The notes beneath the pieces were generated by a model. That model was not told where the DNA came from. It ran no database searches and was given only the letters and a program-made list of their open reading frames with translations. Below, in pieces: positions 1 to 8,922 of a DNA stretch of 64,000 bases. The position numbers and the translations under genes were made by a program. Source of the DNA: JAADHX01 sp964569385 (GTDB lineage Bacteria > Actinomycetota > Acidimicrobiia > Acidimicrobiales > Poriferisodalaceae); NCBI GenBank assembly GCA_964569385.1, contig CAZMUM010000022.1, positions 18,695 through 82,694 on the forward strand, given 5' to 3'. Position 1 is the stretch's first letter; each line of letters begins with the position of its first letter.

Positions 1-2
1 GC

Positions 3-299
3 ATCGAGACCCAGAAGGGCGGTTGCCACCCCGATGAGACAACCGCCTTAGTGGCCCACTGCATCGATGCTGGGCTCGACGTCCAAGGTCTGATGGGCGT
101 AGCTAGACAGGCTGGCGGCGATGACACCACCGAACAGTTCGAACGGTTGGTTCGACTCGCCGACGATCTACACCTCGAGGTCAGATCGATAGGGATGTCC
201 GCCGACCTCGACCTAGCGGTGACAGCAGGATCGACCATGGTCCGAGTCGGCGCGGGGCTGTTCGGACCGAGACCTCCCAAACAGGGTTTGTCTCAATAG
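3..299 (+). CDS. yggS: YggS-family PLP-binding protein, C-terminal part (cut by window edge)
   Basis: The frame is open from the first bases of the window, so only the last ~98 residues are present. The C-terminal signature RSIGMSADLDLAV followed by GSTMVRVGAGLFG matches the phosphate-binding end of YggS/PROSC proteins (family knowledge: pyridoxal-phosphate homeostasis, alanine-racemase-like barrel, no known enzymatic activity). An internal GTG at 51 is not the true start because the reading frame continues upstream with family-like sequence. It precedes sepF, yggT and divIVA, the usual actinobacterial division neighbourhood. Confidence 0.9.
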   Translation: METQKGGCHPDETTALVAHCIDAGLDVQGLMGVARQAGGDDTTEQFERLVRLADDLHLEVRSIGMSADLDLAVTAGSTMVRVGAGLFGPRPPKQGLSQ

Positions 300-362
300 A
301 TTCAGCAATGCGCACCCGCCGTTGGGGTCAGTATTGTTGTGGCCCCGTTTGGGCCTACCCGT

Positions 363-398
363 CCGGTACCCTCGGGGGCACCTAAGGGTGCCTACCGG
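363..398 (+). promoter_or_regulatory. nested hairpin in the sepF leader
   Basis: An outer stem CCGGTA (363-368)/TACCGG (393-398) encloses an inner stem GGCACC (377-382)/GGTGCC (387-392). It ends 12 nt before the GGAGG ribosome-binding site (411-415) of sepF. No T-tract follows, so it is not a standard terminator. A role in the leader is inference. Confidence 0.35.
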
Positions 399-420
399 AA
401 GCACCCAATGGGAGGTAAAT

Positions 421-1005
421 GTGCCATCGATGTTCCAAAAGACGATGCTCTATCTCGGGCTAGCACCCGAAGAAGAGTACGACGACCTCGAGAACGTTGA
501 ACCCCGCGGGGACCGCTATCCAGAATCTGCCAGCGGCGGGCCGCCCGTCGCGGCACGGCCGGCACGCGACCAAACACCGCCACCTGTGGCCAGGCTTGGA
601 GTCGAGCCCGATTCCGGGGCGGTTCGAACCGTGAGCCGCGAGCAAGCGGTGGCCGCTGGTGCCCGAGTTTCAGATGCTGTGTCTTCCCAGCCGCCATCGC
701 CATCTGCCTCGGTGCGAACTTTTGCAATGTCGTCGGCCAAACCTCACGTGGTTGCACCAAGGCAGTTCAACGAAGCCCAGGCCGTAGCCGACCATTTCAA
801 ATCTGAGCAACCGGTCATCTTGAATCTGCAAGAAGTAGATCGTGACCTTCGACGCAGGCTCATCGATTTCGCCAGCGGGCTGTCGTATGGGCTTGGGGGT
901 CGGATGGACAGGGTGGCCGACGGGGTCTATCTTCTCACCCCGGACAACGTCGAAGTCAGCGACGACGAACGCCGTCGGCTCCAAGAACGAGGGCTTCACC
1001 ACTAA
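421..1005 (+). CDS. sepF: cell division protein SepF
   Basis: SepF of 194 aa, an FtsZ membrane tether and Z-ring bundling protein. The N-terminus MFQKTMLYLGLAPEEEY looks like the expected membrane-binding amphipathic helix with its acidic follow-on. A Pro/Ser/Ala-rich linker covers roughly residues 30-105. The SepF domain follows (KPHVVAPRQFNEAQAVADHF, then VILNLQEVD and FASGLSYGLGG). The GTG at 421 is chosen because GGAGG ends 5 nt upstream; a longer frame from 322 has no such site and an ATG at 430 is too far away. yggT follows 3 nt downstream, suggesting one transcript. Confidence 0.92.
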   Translation: MPSMFQKTMLYLGLAPEEEYDDLENVEPRGDRYPESASGGPPVAARPARDQTPPPVARLGVEPDSGAVRTVSREQAVAAGARVSDAVSSQPPSPSASVRTFAMSSAKPHVVAPRQFNEAQAVADHFKSEQPVILNLQEVDRDLRRRLIDFASGLSYGLGGRMDRVADGVYLLTPDNVEVSDDERRRLQERGLHH

Positions 1006-1008
1006 CCA

Positions 1009-1269
1009 ATGGAAATCGTGTGCACGCTCGTTACGGCCTACATTATTGTCATATTCGCTCGGATCGTATTGTCATGGTTGCCAATTTCGCCCGATTCGCC
1101 TGTGGCGACGGTCAGCAGCTTTATCCATCGAATCACCGAACCGCTGATGGGCCCACTCCGGCGGGCCCTGCCGCCACTGCGCATGGGCAACATGATGATG
1201 GACTTGTCGCCAATCGTTCTGCTGTTCGTACTTCAGTTCGTTGTTCTCGGGATCGTTTGCCGAGCGTAA
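1009..1269 (+). CDS. yggT: YggT family membrane protein
   Basis: An 86-aa protein with two hydrophobic segments (residues ~5-25 and ~65-84) around a loop containing ITEPLMGPLRRALPP, which is characteristic of the YggT family. The function is not firmly known; the gene is habitually found between sepF and divIVA in Gram-positive bacteria, and in this window it sits exactly there, 3 nt after sepF. Length is typical. Confidence 0.88.
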   Translation: MEIVCTLVTAYIIVIFARIVLSWLPISPDSPVATVSSFIHRITEPLMGPLRRALPPLRMGNMMMDLSPIVLLFVLQFVVLGIVCRA

Positions 1270-1384
1270 CGCACGGATTATTTCGATAACGCGTGTCAGC
1301 TAAACGGTGCTCATATGCTTGAATCGGTAATTGACTACAGACCGCCCTATCGCAACGGCCAATACGTTGCTACTCTCTGCGTTC

Positions 1385-2854
1385 ATGGAACTCACACCCC
1401 AACTGCTTGAGACTCAGCAGTTTCCCGAGAAATGGCGCGGCTACGACCAGGACGCTGTCGACGAATTCCTCGAGCGCGTCGGCGTTGCTGTAGCCGAACT
1501 ACAGGACCGTCTTCGTTCGACCGCCGAGCGCGTAGTCGAGCTTGAGACCCCAAGTCCGGGCGCAAAGCCGGCCGCACCTGGCACCAGTTCGAGCCAAGGG
1601 CCCACCACGGCCACCACCCCAACCGCCGCGGCAGCTCGGAGCGCCGCTCCCACCGATGCCGATGCCGCGCAGGTCGGTCGGGCGTTGATACTTGCCCAGG
1701 CGGCCGCCGACACCGCGATAGCGGAGGCAAAAGCCGATGCCGCGCTGATCGTTAAGACTGCAAACGACAAATCCGACGTTGTCGCTGGCGAAGCTCGGGC
1801 CAAGGCAACAACCATCGAGTCGACCGCGCTTCAGAATGCCGATCGCCTCACCGCCGAGGCGAATCGTCGTCACGCGGAGGCCACCAACAAACTCGACGAT
1901 GCCGATGCTCACGTTGCTCGACTGGCCCAAGAGACCGTTGCTTCGGCTCAGGCTGAGGCTGCCGGACTCATTGCCAAGGCCAAAGGCGATGCCGACGAGG
2001 TGCGTTCGCAGGCCGCTAGTAGAGCCTCCACCGAAGCCGCTCGAGCCATCGTTGCAATAGAAGCTGAGCTAACAGAACTTGAGACCACACGTTCGGCTAA
2101 GCAGGCCGAAGTGTCGGCGTTGGCCCAAGAACTAGCAGGCCGACAAGAGGCGTTGGCTAGCGTCGTTGGCGATCTCGAATCGCTGCTTGGTCGAGTTGGC
2201 TCGCTCGGTGCTACGACCACGGCTACACCACCGCCTGCTACACCACCGCCTGCTACACCACCGCCCACGGCAGGTCCAGCGACCGAAGCTCCGGAGCCAG
2301 CTAACCCAGTAACGACACCGGAGCCAGAATCGACACGGTCGTCGTCGGTGCCAAGTCCGCAGCAACCAACATCACATCAAGCCCCGTCAGCGCCACCAGC
2401 GCTAAGTCAACCCGCAGCCGTGCCTACTTCGACCGTGGATAGGGCGGCTGAGAGTGCCAACCCAGAGGGTGCAACGCTTGTTGATGCAACGCTTGTTGAT
2501 GCAACACTGCCAGACGCCGCAGCTCCGACAACGGCCCCCGAGCCTGTCGCAGCCGTAGCTGCCACGACGACTACTCCTGCACCGGCCACGACTGCACAGA
2601 CGGCGACTGCCGAAGCCGACACGGCCAGCGAAGTGATCGACCTCACCGACTCATCTGTAGCTGAGCAGGACGAGCTCAAAGATCTGTGGGCCGGCATAGC
2701 GTCTCCGGCGTCGGTTGGTAGCCGAAGTGCGGTCGTCGATGATCCGTTCCTCGCAGCTCTTCGCAGTCCCGACCGCGTCGAGTACGACGGCTCGGGCGAA
2801 CCAGACGACGAGCGCAGCGGATTCCGCCGCCGCCGCCGTACCAGGCGCCTCTAA
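1385..2854 (+). CDS. divIVA: DivIVA-domain polar/septal scaffold protein
   Basis: A 489-aa protein. The N-terminal DivIVA domain is recognised by MELTPQLLETQQFPEKWRGY followed by VDEFLERV. A long Ala/Glu/Asp-rich coiled coil covers residues ~95-265. A Pro/Thr/Ala-rich tail follows with two sets of perfect 5-residue repeats (ATPPP and ATLVD), and the protein ends in a basic RRRRRTRRL. In actinobacteria DivIVA (Wag31) recruits cell-wall synthesis to poles or septa. The ATG at 1385 is preferred over a TTG at 1331 because the conserved domain begins there. The last 4 nt overlap convergently with ileS. Confidence 0.85.
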   Translation: MELTPQLLETQQFPEKWRGYDQDAVDEFLERVGVAVAELQDRLRSTAERVVELETPSPGAKPAAPGTSSSQGPTTATTPTAAAARSAAPTDADAAQVGRALILAQAAADTAIAEAKADAALIVKTANDKSDVVAGEARAKATTIESTALQNADRLTAEANRRHAEATNKLDDADAHVARLAQETVASAQAEAAGLIAKAKGDADEVRSQAASRASTEAARAIVAIEAELTELETTRSAKQAEVSALAQELAGRQEALASVVGDLESLLGRVGSLGATTTATPPPATPPPATPPPTAGPATEAPEPANPVTTPEPESTRSSSVPSPQQPTSHQAPSAPPALSQPAAVPTSTVDRAAESANPEGATLVDATLVDATLPDAAAPTTAPEPVAAVAATTTTPAPATTAQTATAEADTASEVIDLTDSSVAEQDELKDLWAGIASPASVGSRSAVVDDPFLAALRSPDRVEYDGSGEPDDERSGFRRRRRTRRL

Positions 2855-5800
2855 CCCACTGGTTCGAGTCCGATCTCGAAGGTGGAGTCGAGCACCGTCA
2901 CTTCGGCGCGATGTGTAGTCGCTACAACAGTTACCACAACGACTGAGTTTGCCAGGGTAGCCGCGGCGATGTCTTGGGCGTGCGCGGCGAGTATCTCCGC
3001 GGCATCGTCTCCGGCAACCTGGGCTTCGATCCGGTCGGTGACTTCGAGGCCCGCATCTTTGCGAAGTTGCTGCAGGTGTCTGATGAGGTCGCGAGCCAAA
3101 CCTTCTAGCTCGAGCTGTGGAGTCGTCTGGGTGTCGAGAACGATCACCGCCTCGTTCGATCTGAGTGCCGCCGCGGCCTGACCTTCCTCAGCAACGAGTC
3201 CCAGTTCGTACTCACTGTCCGTGAGAATGTGGGAACCCACGGAAATCGATCCATCATCAAGCCGTTTCCAGTCGCCGCGTTTCGCGGCTCCGAAAACGTC
3301 TTGTACATCTCGCCCTAACCTCGGGCCAAGAACCTTGCCATCTGGCTTAAGGACGAAGCTGGCATGATCGCCGATTTCGGCGGTGAGGGTTACGTTCTTG
3401 ACGTTCAGTTCGTCCATCAACAGCCACACCAAGGGCTCTAGGTCTTCCGCGCCGGAACCAGCAATTGTGATGTTTGGCAGGGGCAAGCGGACTCGCCGAT
3501 TGGCATCCTCGCGAAGTCGGAGCCCAGTCGATGCCACCTCGCGTAGGCGATCCATAGCCGCTACCAGGGCCGGGTCGCTTGGTAGGTCGTCGACGTTGGG
3601 CCAATCCGAGAGGTGCACGCTCATACCCTTTGTGAGGCCACCAAATATCTCTTCGCTCACTAGGGGTAAGAGCGGTGCGGCGACCTGACACAGGATGGTC
3701 AGTGTCGTGAACAGGGTGTCGTAGGCGTCGGACTTCGCCGAAGCGGCTGCTTGATCGTTGCTGTTGGGAGCCCAGAACCGGTCGCGACTGCGCCGGATGT
3801 ACCAGTTGTTCAAGGCATCGATGAACTTCTGAATCTCCGCCGCCGCACCTGGTAAGTCGTAGGCGTCGAGGCGCTCGGTCACGTCTATGAGAAGTTCGCG
3901 TGTCTTAGCGAGGATGTAGCGGTCGAGCACATGAGATGAATCCGTCCGTGTCGTGGCTGTATGGCCGTCGACGTTCGCGTAGAGCGTGAAGAACGAATAG
4001 GCATTCCAGATGGGGATGAGAACCTGGCGGACCACATCGTCGATTCCGGCATCACTTATCCGGGTGTTTCCACCGCGGACGATGTTTGACGACATGAAGT
4101 ACCAGCGCAGAGCGTCGGCACCTTGTTTGTCGAAAATCTCCGACGGTTCGGTGTAGTTACGCAGCCGTTTCGAAAGTTTGGTGCCGTCCTGCGCCAATAG
4201 GACCCCGTGACAAATGACGTTCTGGAACGCAGGTTTGTCGAATAACGCTCCAGCCAGAACGTGGAGCGTGTAGAACCAACCGCGGGTCTGGTTGATGTAC
4301 TCGACTATAAAGTCGGCGGGGAAGTGGTCTTCGAACCACTCTTTGTTCTCGAATGGATAGTGCACCTGGGCGAAGGGCATCGAGCCAGACTCGAACCAAC
4401 AATCGAGTACCTCTGGGACCCTGCGCATCATGGCCTGGCCACTCGGGTCGTCGGGGTTAGGCCTCACAAGTTCGTCGACAACTGGGCGATGAAGATCGTC
4501 GAGCTTTACGCCGAAGTCGGCTTCGAGCTGCTCAAGCGAACCGTAGACATCGATCCGTGGGAACGCGGGGTCGTCGCTTTCCCATACCGGCACCGGAGAA
4601 CCCCAGAATCGGTTGCGGCTGATCGACCAGTCCCTGGCGCCAGCCAACCACATGCCGAACCGGCCGTTCTGGACGTTGTCAGGAACCCACCTGATCTCTT
4701 GGTTGAGCTCGACAAGGCGGTCGCGGATCTTGGTGACGCTCACGTACCAGGAGGTAATTGCCTTGTAGATGATGGGGGTGTCGGTGCGCCAGCAGTGCGG
4801 ATAGTTGTGTTCGTAGCTGTCGTGGCGCAGAACTCGGCCCCGATCCTTGAGGTGTTTGATGATTTCTGGGTTGGCATCGAATACGTTCAGGCCAACCCAG
4901 TCGGCGACCTCGGCTGTGAATCGGCCCTGATCGTCGACTGGCACAACGTCGCCGATCTCGATGCCGGCGGCCTCACAGGTTGTCTGATCGTCTTCGCCGA
5001 AGCCGGGGGCCATGTGCACGACCCCGGTACCTTCGGTTGTGTCGACAAAATCGGCGTCCACGATGCGGAATGCATCGGAGCGGTTGGCGAAGTAGTCGAA
5101 CAACGGTGTGTAGGTGCGACCGACTAGGTCGCGGCCCATCATCGTGGCTTTGATGTCGGGGTCATCGCCGAACTGGGCCGAATAGTTGCCCAACGCGGCC
5201 GAGCCCACGATGTACAGATGGCCGTCTTCGGGCGACTCGACCACCGAATATTCAACGTCAGGCCCCACAGCGAGAGCGAGGTTGGAAGGCAGTGTCCACG
5301 GCGTCGTGGTCCAGGCCAAGATTCGAAGTGGCTGATCGTTGGTACCCGTCGGGTCGCTAGCGATGCCAGCAAGGTCGAACGCGACGGTGATGGCTGGGTC
5401 TTGCCTTGGTCGGGTGGCGTCGTCGAGGCGGATCTCAAAGTTCGACAACGGCGTTTCGGCACCCCAGCTATAGGGCATGACTCGGTAGGCCTTGTAAATG
5501 AGGCCTTTTTCGTAAAGTTCGTTGAAAGCCCACATGACCGATTCCATGTAGGAAAGGTCCATTGTCTTGTAGTCGTTCTCGAAATCGACCCAGCGAGCCT
5601 GCCTGGTGACGGTGTCTTCCCACTCCGAGGTGTATTTCATTACCGAAGCACGGCAGGCCTTGTTGAACTCGCCAATTCCGTATCTGGTGATAGCGGCTCG
5701 CCCAGAAACGCCGAGTTCTTTCTCAGTTTCCATCTCGGCGGGAAGTCCGTGGCAATCCCAGCCAAAGCGGCGGTCGACCTTATTGCCGCGCATGGTCTGG

Positions 5801-6027
5801 TAGCGGGGGATGACGTCCTTTACGAACCCAGTCAGAAGATGGCCGTGATGAGGCAAACCGTTCGCGAATGGCGGCCCGTCGTAGAACACATATTCATTTG
5901 CGTCGGCGCGGTTTTCGATCGATTCCTCGAATGCGCCTTCGGTGGCCCAGCGATCGAGGATCTTGCGTTCAATAGCCGGAAAGTCGGCTCTGCTTGGAAC
6001 ATTGGGATAGGGCAATTCGTCAGTCAT
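2851..6027 (-). CDS. ileS: isoleucyl-tRNA synthetase (long, eukaryote-like type)
   Basis: Class I aminoacyl-tRNA synthetase charging tRNA-Ile, 1058 aa. The ATP-binding HIGH-type motif is HHGH (residues 60-63, in NGLPHHGHLL) and the KMSKS-type motif is KLSKR (around residue 615, after LLAQDGT). The editing-domain region lies between them (TTEGTGVVHMAPGFGEDD). No C-terminal zinc-cysteine cluster is visible. Length and motifs agree with the eukaryote-like IleS of actinobacteria, which in other species is associated with mupirocin tolerance (family knowledge). The leader of ~240 nt was read for a T-box and none was found. The gene is convergent with divIVA (4-nt overlap). Confidence 0.96.
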   Translation of the reverse strand: MTDELPYPNVPSRADFPAIERKILDRWATEGAFEESIENRADANEYVFYDGPPFANGLPHHGHLLTGFVKDVIPRYQTMRGNKVDRRFGWDCHGLPAEMETEKELGVSGRAAITRYGIGEFNKACRASVMKYTSEWEDTVTRQARWVDFENDYKTMDLSYMESVMWAFNELYEKGLIYKAYRVMPYSWGAETPLSNFEIRLDDATRPRQDPAITVAFDLAGIASDPTGTNDQPLRILAWTTTPWTLPSNLALAVGPDVEYSVVESPEDGHLYIVGSAALGNYSAQFGDDPDIKATMMGRDLVGRTYTPLFDYFANRSDAFRIVDADFVDTTEGTGVVHMAPGFGEDDQTTCEAAGIEIGDVVPVDDQGRFTAEVADWVGLNVFDANPEIIKHLKDRGRVLRHDSYEHNYPHCWRTDTPIIYKAITSWYVSVTKIRDRLVELNQEIRWVPDNVQNGRFGMWLAGARDWSISRNRFWGSPVPVWESDDPAFPRIDVYGSLEQLEADFGVKLDDLHRPVVDELVRPNPDDPSGQAMMRRVPEVLDCWFESGSMPFAQVHYPFENKEWFEDHFPADFIVEYINQTRGWFYTLHVLAGALFDKPAFQNVICHGVLLAQDGTKLSKRLRNYTEPSEIFDKQGADALRWYFMSSNIVRGGNTRISDAGIDDVVRQVLIPIWNAYSFFTLYANVDGHTATTRTDSSHVLDRYILAKTRELLIDVTERLDAYDLPGAAAEIQKFIDALNNWYIRRSRDRFWAPNSNDQAAASAKSDAYDTLFTTLTILCQVAAPLLPLVSEEIFGGLTKGMSVHLSDWPNVDDLPSDPALVAAMDRLREVASTGLRLREDANRRVRLPLPNITIAGSGAEDLEPLVWLLMDELNVKNVTLTAEIGDHASFVLKPDGKVLGPRLGRDVQDVFGAAKRGDWKRLDDGSISVGSHILTDSEYELGLVAEEGQAAAALRSNEAVIVLDTQTTPQLELEGLARDLIRHLQQLRKDAGLEVTDRIEAQVAGDDAAEILAAHAQDIAAATLANSVVVVTVVATTHRAEVTVLDSTFEIGLEPVG

Positions 6028-6265
6028 TTGGACCTGTCCGATCTGAATGAGGTCAGTCGCTGAGGTTACCGGCGTCGAAACCCGAGATCGTCGCTTTTTG
6101 TGATGCCGTGAGTTAGCGAGTCGTGGGACTCAGGTCGATCAGCGCTTGGTCGACCTACACCGGTAATAATTAGCTGGCCGCAATTGGAAACACACCTGTG
6201 ATTCCATACACTGCGGCCCTTTCCGATAGTGGGGCCGGTTTGGCCCGGTCGAGGAGACACGAACT
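6028..6265. promoter_or_regulatory. divergent intergenic region ileS / DksA-like gene
   Basis: 238 bp containing the control regions of two divergent genes. A Shine-Dalgarno-like GAGGAGA lies just upstream of the ATG at 6266. I see no T-box, no clear palindrome and no unambiguous -35/-10 pair. Short frames here lack any coding character. Confidence 0.5.
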
Positions 6266-6766
6266 ATGGCTGCCAAGTCCAAAGCTACAGCCAAGAAGAA
6301 ACCCGCCAACAAAGCTACTTCCGAGGCGTCTGACGCGACCGTTAAGACAGCGGCGAAGAAGCCCAAGGCACCAAAGAAGGCGCTAAAGAGCCCCTTTGGC
6401 GAGAAGTTTCTAGCGGTCCAAAAAGAGGCACTGCTCGAAGAGCGGGCGCGGTACACGCGTCATGCCGAGAGCCTTCAGGCCGAAGCCGACCAGTTGGCGC
6501 GCGATCGCGAACCTGGCGATGTCCAGTTCGACGACGAATCGGGCGAGGGCGACTCGATCGCCGTCGAACGCGAACGCGACCTCGCGATGTCGGCCCAAGC
6601 TCGTGAGGCGGTGCGCGATATCGATGCGGCCCTCGAACGAATAGTTGCCGGCACGTACGGCCTAAGCGTTGTGTCGGGGCTGCGTATTCCTAAGATTCGT
6701 CTTGAGGCGATTCCACAGGCCGACATGCGGGTCGACGAAAAGTCCCGCGGTATGAACTGGCGGTGA
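6266..6766 (+). CDS. DksA/TraR-family protein lacking the zinc cysteines
   Basis: A 166-aa protein with a Lys/Ala-rich N-terminus (~45 aa), a coiled-coil helical hairpin (residues ~50-125) and a DksA/TraR-type C-terminus. In the family the end reads YGxCxxCGxxIPxxRLEAxPxAxxCxxC. Here it reads YGLSVVSGLRIPKIRLEAIP and then QADMRVDEK, so the four cysteines are replaced by Ser, Ser, Arg and Glu. The fold can be recognised but zinc binding is not expected. DksA proteins act in the RNA polymerase secondary channel; whether this one does is inference. lspA starts with a GTGA overlap at its stop, so the two are co-transcribed and probably coupled. Confidence 0.85.
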   Translation: MAAKSKATAKKKPANKATSEASDATVKTAAKKPKAPKKALKSPFGEKFLAVQKEALLEERARYTRHAESLQAEADQLARDREPGDVQFDDESGEGDSIAVERERDLAMSAQAREAVRDIDAALERIVAGTYGLSVVSGLRIPKIRLEAIPQADMRVDEKSRGMNWR

Positions 6767-7323
6767 CTGAAACCGGCGCTCGAGGCAACGCACTCGCACA
6801 GGTCGACGCTCGGTCTTCGAGGCGGCGTATTTTCGCGATCGGCGGAATCGTCGTCACGGTCGACCAGCTAACAAAATTGTGGGCCCAGACTGCATTGGCC
6901 GACGGTCCTATCGATGTTGTCTGGACACTCCGATTCAGAGAGATCGGCAACACCGGGGCAGCCTGGTCAATAGGCAAAGGCCTCGGACCGTTTCTCGGCA
7001 TTCTCATTCTCATCATCATCGGCGCGATGTATTGGTACCGAAGCCGAATCGACAGCGGCTTGCCATTCGTCGCGTACTCCGTGATCTTTGGTGGCGCTAT
7101 CGGTAACGTGCTCGATCGCCTCTTTCGTGGCGAAGGCTGGCTCCGCGGAGCCGTCGTCGACTTCATCGACTTTCAGTGGTATCCGATCTTTAACGTGGCC
7201 GACATGTCAGTAGTCGTGGGGAGCCTGTCCTTGCTTGCGTTGTCTTGGCGCTCTCGAGCCGAGAACGAAACAGTCGAAACAGGGCCAAAAGCCACCGGCC
7301 AGCAAGCAGATCAGCCGACGTGA
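6763..7323 (+). CDS. lspA: lipoprotein signal peptidase
   Basis: Signal peptidase II, 186 aa, an aspartic membrane protease that removes the signal peptide of diacylglyceryl-prolipoproteins. Four membrane segments are visible. The catalytic aspartates are in GNVLDR and FNVADM; the conserved NTGAAWS is present. The GTG start at 6763 overlaps the preceding stop by 4 nt (GTGA). A hydrophilic tail follows the last membrane segment. Its substrates within this window would include the lipobox proteins at 21455, 52532 and 63295. Confidence 0.95.
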   Translation: MTETGARGNALAQVDARSSRRRIFAIGGIVVTVDQLTKLWAQTALADGPIDVVWTLRFREIGNTGAAWSIGKGLGPFLGILILIIIGAMYWYRSRIDSGLPFVAYSVIFGGAIGNVLDRLFRGEGWLRGAVVDFIDFQWYPIFNVADMSVVVGSLSLLALSWRSRAENETVETGPKATGQQADQPT

Positions 7324-8231
7324 TTGTCGACGAAATCCCTCCGTCGCTAGATGGTGAGCGCCTCGATCGGGTTACCGCTCTCATCACCGGATGGAGTCGA
7401 GCGGCGGTCAAGTCCCTGCTCGCCGATGGCAGAGTGCTCCTCAACGGCTCTGTGCCGACTGAGCGGGTTGTCAGAGTTGCCGTAGGCGACGAAGTCTCCA
7501 TAGATTTGCCAGAAAAAACTCCTCCCACAGGTCCCAAACCAGTCGCTTCGATCGAGGTACCTGTGGTGTTCGAGGACCACCACATCATCATCGTCAACAA
7601 GCCAGCGGGCCTTGTCGTGCACCCAGGGCCAGGACACGTCGACGACACCCTTGTCAACGGTCTGTTGGTCAGGTACCCAGAGATTGCCAGTGTCGGCCAG
7701 ATCGAACGCCCGGGAATCGTGCACCGACTCGATCGAGATACCACCGGGTTGTTGGTGGTGGCTCGTACCGACATCGCCTACGAGGCCTTGGTTGGCGCAC
7801 TGTCGACCCACGAGGTGACACGACGCTACGTCGCGTTGTGCTGGGGTGGCCCCGAGAACGAACGAGGCGTTGTCGACGCCCCGATCGGCCGTAGCCGCAG
7901 AACCCGCACCAAGATGGCCGTGGCCCACGATGGCAAACCGGCGCGAACTCACTACGAAGTTCGCACCCGTTACACCGATCCAGCCGTGGCCACGCTCATG
8001 GACTGCCAGCTCGAGACCGGCCGGACGCACCAGATTCGTGTCCACCTTGCTGCTGTTGGAGCACCGGTAATCGGCGACGAGGTCTACGGGCGACCAGATC
8101 GGCTAAAGGTTGGTCGAGTACTGCTCCACGCCGCCGAACTCGGGTTCGAACATCCGTCGACCGGCGACGTGGTTCGCTTCGAATCTCCTTGGCCAGACGA
8201 CTTCACCACTGCCGTCGACCGCTTCAGCTAG
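7320..8231 (+). CDS. rluD: 23S rRNA pseudouridine synthase, RluD type
   Basis: A 303-aa RluA/RluD-family pseudouridine synthase. An S4-like N-terminal domain (GERLDRVTALITGWSRAAVK) precedes the catalytic domain with HRLDRDTTGLLVVAR, whose Asp is the catalytic residue. TGRTHQIRVHLA near the C-terminus is also typical. A longer frame exists from 7245 but would overlap lspA by 79 nt; the GTG at 7320 gives the same GTGA coupling as the previous junction and starts the family alignment. It is the last core gene before the accessory island. Confidence 0.92.
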   Translation: MIVDEIPPSLDGERLDRVTALITGWSRAAVKSLLADGRVLLNGSVPTERVVRVAVGDEVSIDLPEKTPPTGPKPVASIEVPVVFEDHHIIIVNKPAGLVVHPGPGHVDDTLVNGLLVRYPEIASVGQIERPGIVHRLDRDTTGLLVVARTDIAYEALVGALSTHEVTRRYVALCWGGPENERGVVDAPIGRSRRTRTKMAVAHDGKPARTHYEVRTRYTDPAVATLMDCQLETGRTHQIRVHLAAVGAPVIGDEVYGRPDRLKVGRVLLHAAELGFEHPSTGDVVRFESPWPDDFTTAVDRFS

Positions 8232-8270
8232 ACGTATTCAAGCACTAGGCAGGAATGGCGAGCAGCAGGC

Positions 8271-8465
8271 AGTCCGGCAACATCGGAAAAGTTCAAGAGC
8301 GGCCGCTATCAGGCGCGCTACTGGAATCTCGGGAAACAGATGCCGGCCGACACGACGTTTGTCACGAAGGCTCAGCCGCGGGTCTGCTTAGCGACGATGG
8401 AGACTGACATCGTCGGCGGTCGTCGTGTCGATCCGTCGAGCGGTCGGGAGCTGTTCAGCGCATGA
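8271..8465 (+). pseudogene. tyrosine integrase, N-terminal domain fragment (left copy)
   Basis: From 8283 the frame reads EKFKSGRYQARYWNLGKQ and later TTFVTK, ending after DPSSGRELFSA at a stop at 8463-8465. This is the AP2-like DNA-binding domain seen at the start of actinobacterial phage-type integrases. The upstream part (GNIGK) is one frame off, so a single-base indel lies near 8290. The whole catalytic domain is missing. A related fragment lies at 15160. Confidence 0.7.
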
Positions 8466-8493
8466 ACGACGATCTAGCTGGTGGTCAAGCGAA

Positions 8494-8922
8494 ATGACTA
8501 GGCAGGGAAACGAAGAGCTGGGCAGTGACGCACTCACACCGGGCGAGATCGAGATCCTCATCGACGGCCTCTCCGATGACGTGGCCTTCCACTGGCTGTT
8601 GATCCATCTCGAGATCCGGAACAATCCTTTCGAGACCGAACACCCGCCGACCGCACATGACATTGAGAGCGCGTTCAGAAGCCTCGGCCGTTTGACAATC
8701 CGCGGGCTCATTCGGGTTGGTCGAATCCAGCACATCGACGGCGGGGCTCCAGGGCGCCTTGCTCCCGTCGAGCACATCGAGGAGCAGCTTCCCGTCGTCC
8801 GCAAGCGAGTCGAAGCGGCGTGCGCCAGCGCAAAGGAGTGGGGCGACTGGGGGTTCAGTTGCTGGGTTGTCAATACCGATCGCGGCGACAGCGCCGCTCG
8901 CCGCGCACTGGCCAGCGAATGA
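8494..8922 (+). CDS. hypothetical protein, first gene of a three-gene operon
   Basis: A 142-aa soluble protein that I do not recognise. It is acidic in the N-terminal half (LTPGEIEILIDGLSDD) and predicted helical, with a central segment RSLGRLTIRGLIRVGRIQHI and a Trp-rich end (KEWGDWGFSCWVV). The ATG at 8494 is the first good start after the integrase fragment. Its stop overlaps the ATG of the next gene (ATGA), so it is probably made in fixed proportion with the DUF3800-like protein. A regulator or partner role is only inference. Confidence 0.6.
   Translation: MTRQGNEELGSDALTPGEIEILIDGLSDDVAFHWLLIHLEIRNNPFETEHPPTAHDIESAFRSLGRLTIRGLIRVGRIQHIDGGAPGRLAPVEHIEEQLPVVRKRVEAACASAKEWGDWGFSCWVVNTDRGDSAARRALASE

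Noticed and set aside
4261..6063. Long plus-strand frames of 281-288 codons
   Set aside because: They are antisense shadows of ileS, produced by its high-GC codon pattern.
6028..6265. Possible T-box leader of ileS
   Set aside because: The conserved T-box sequence (AGGGTGG-ACCGCG type) was looked for on the minus strand and is absent; no specifier-type stem is seen.
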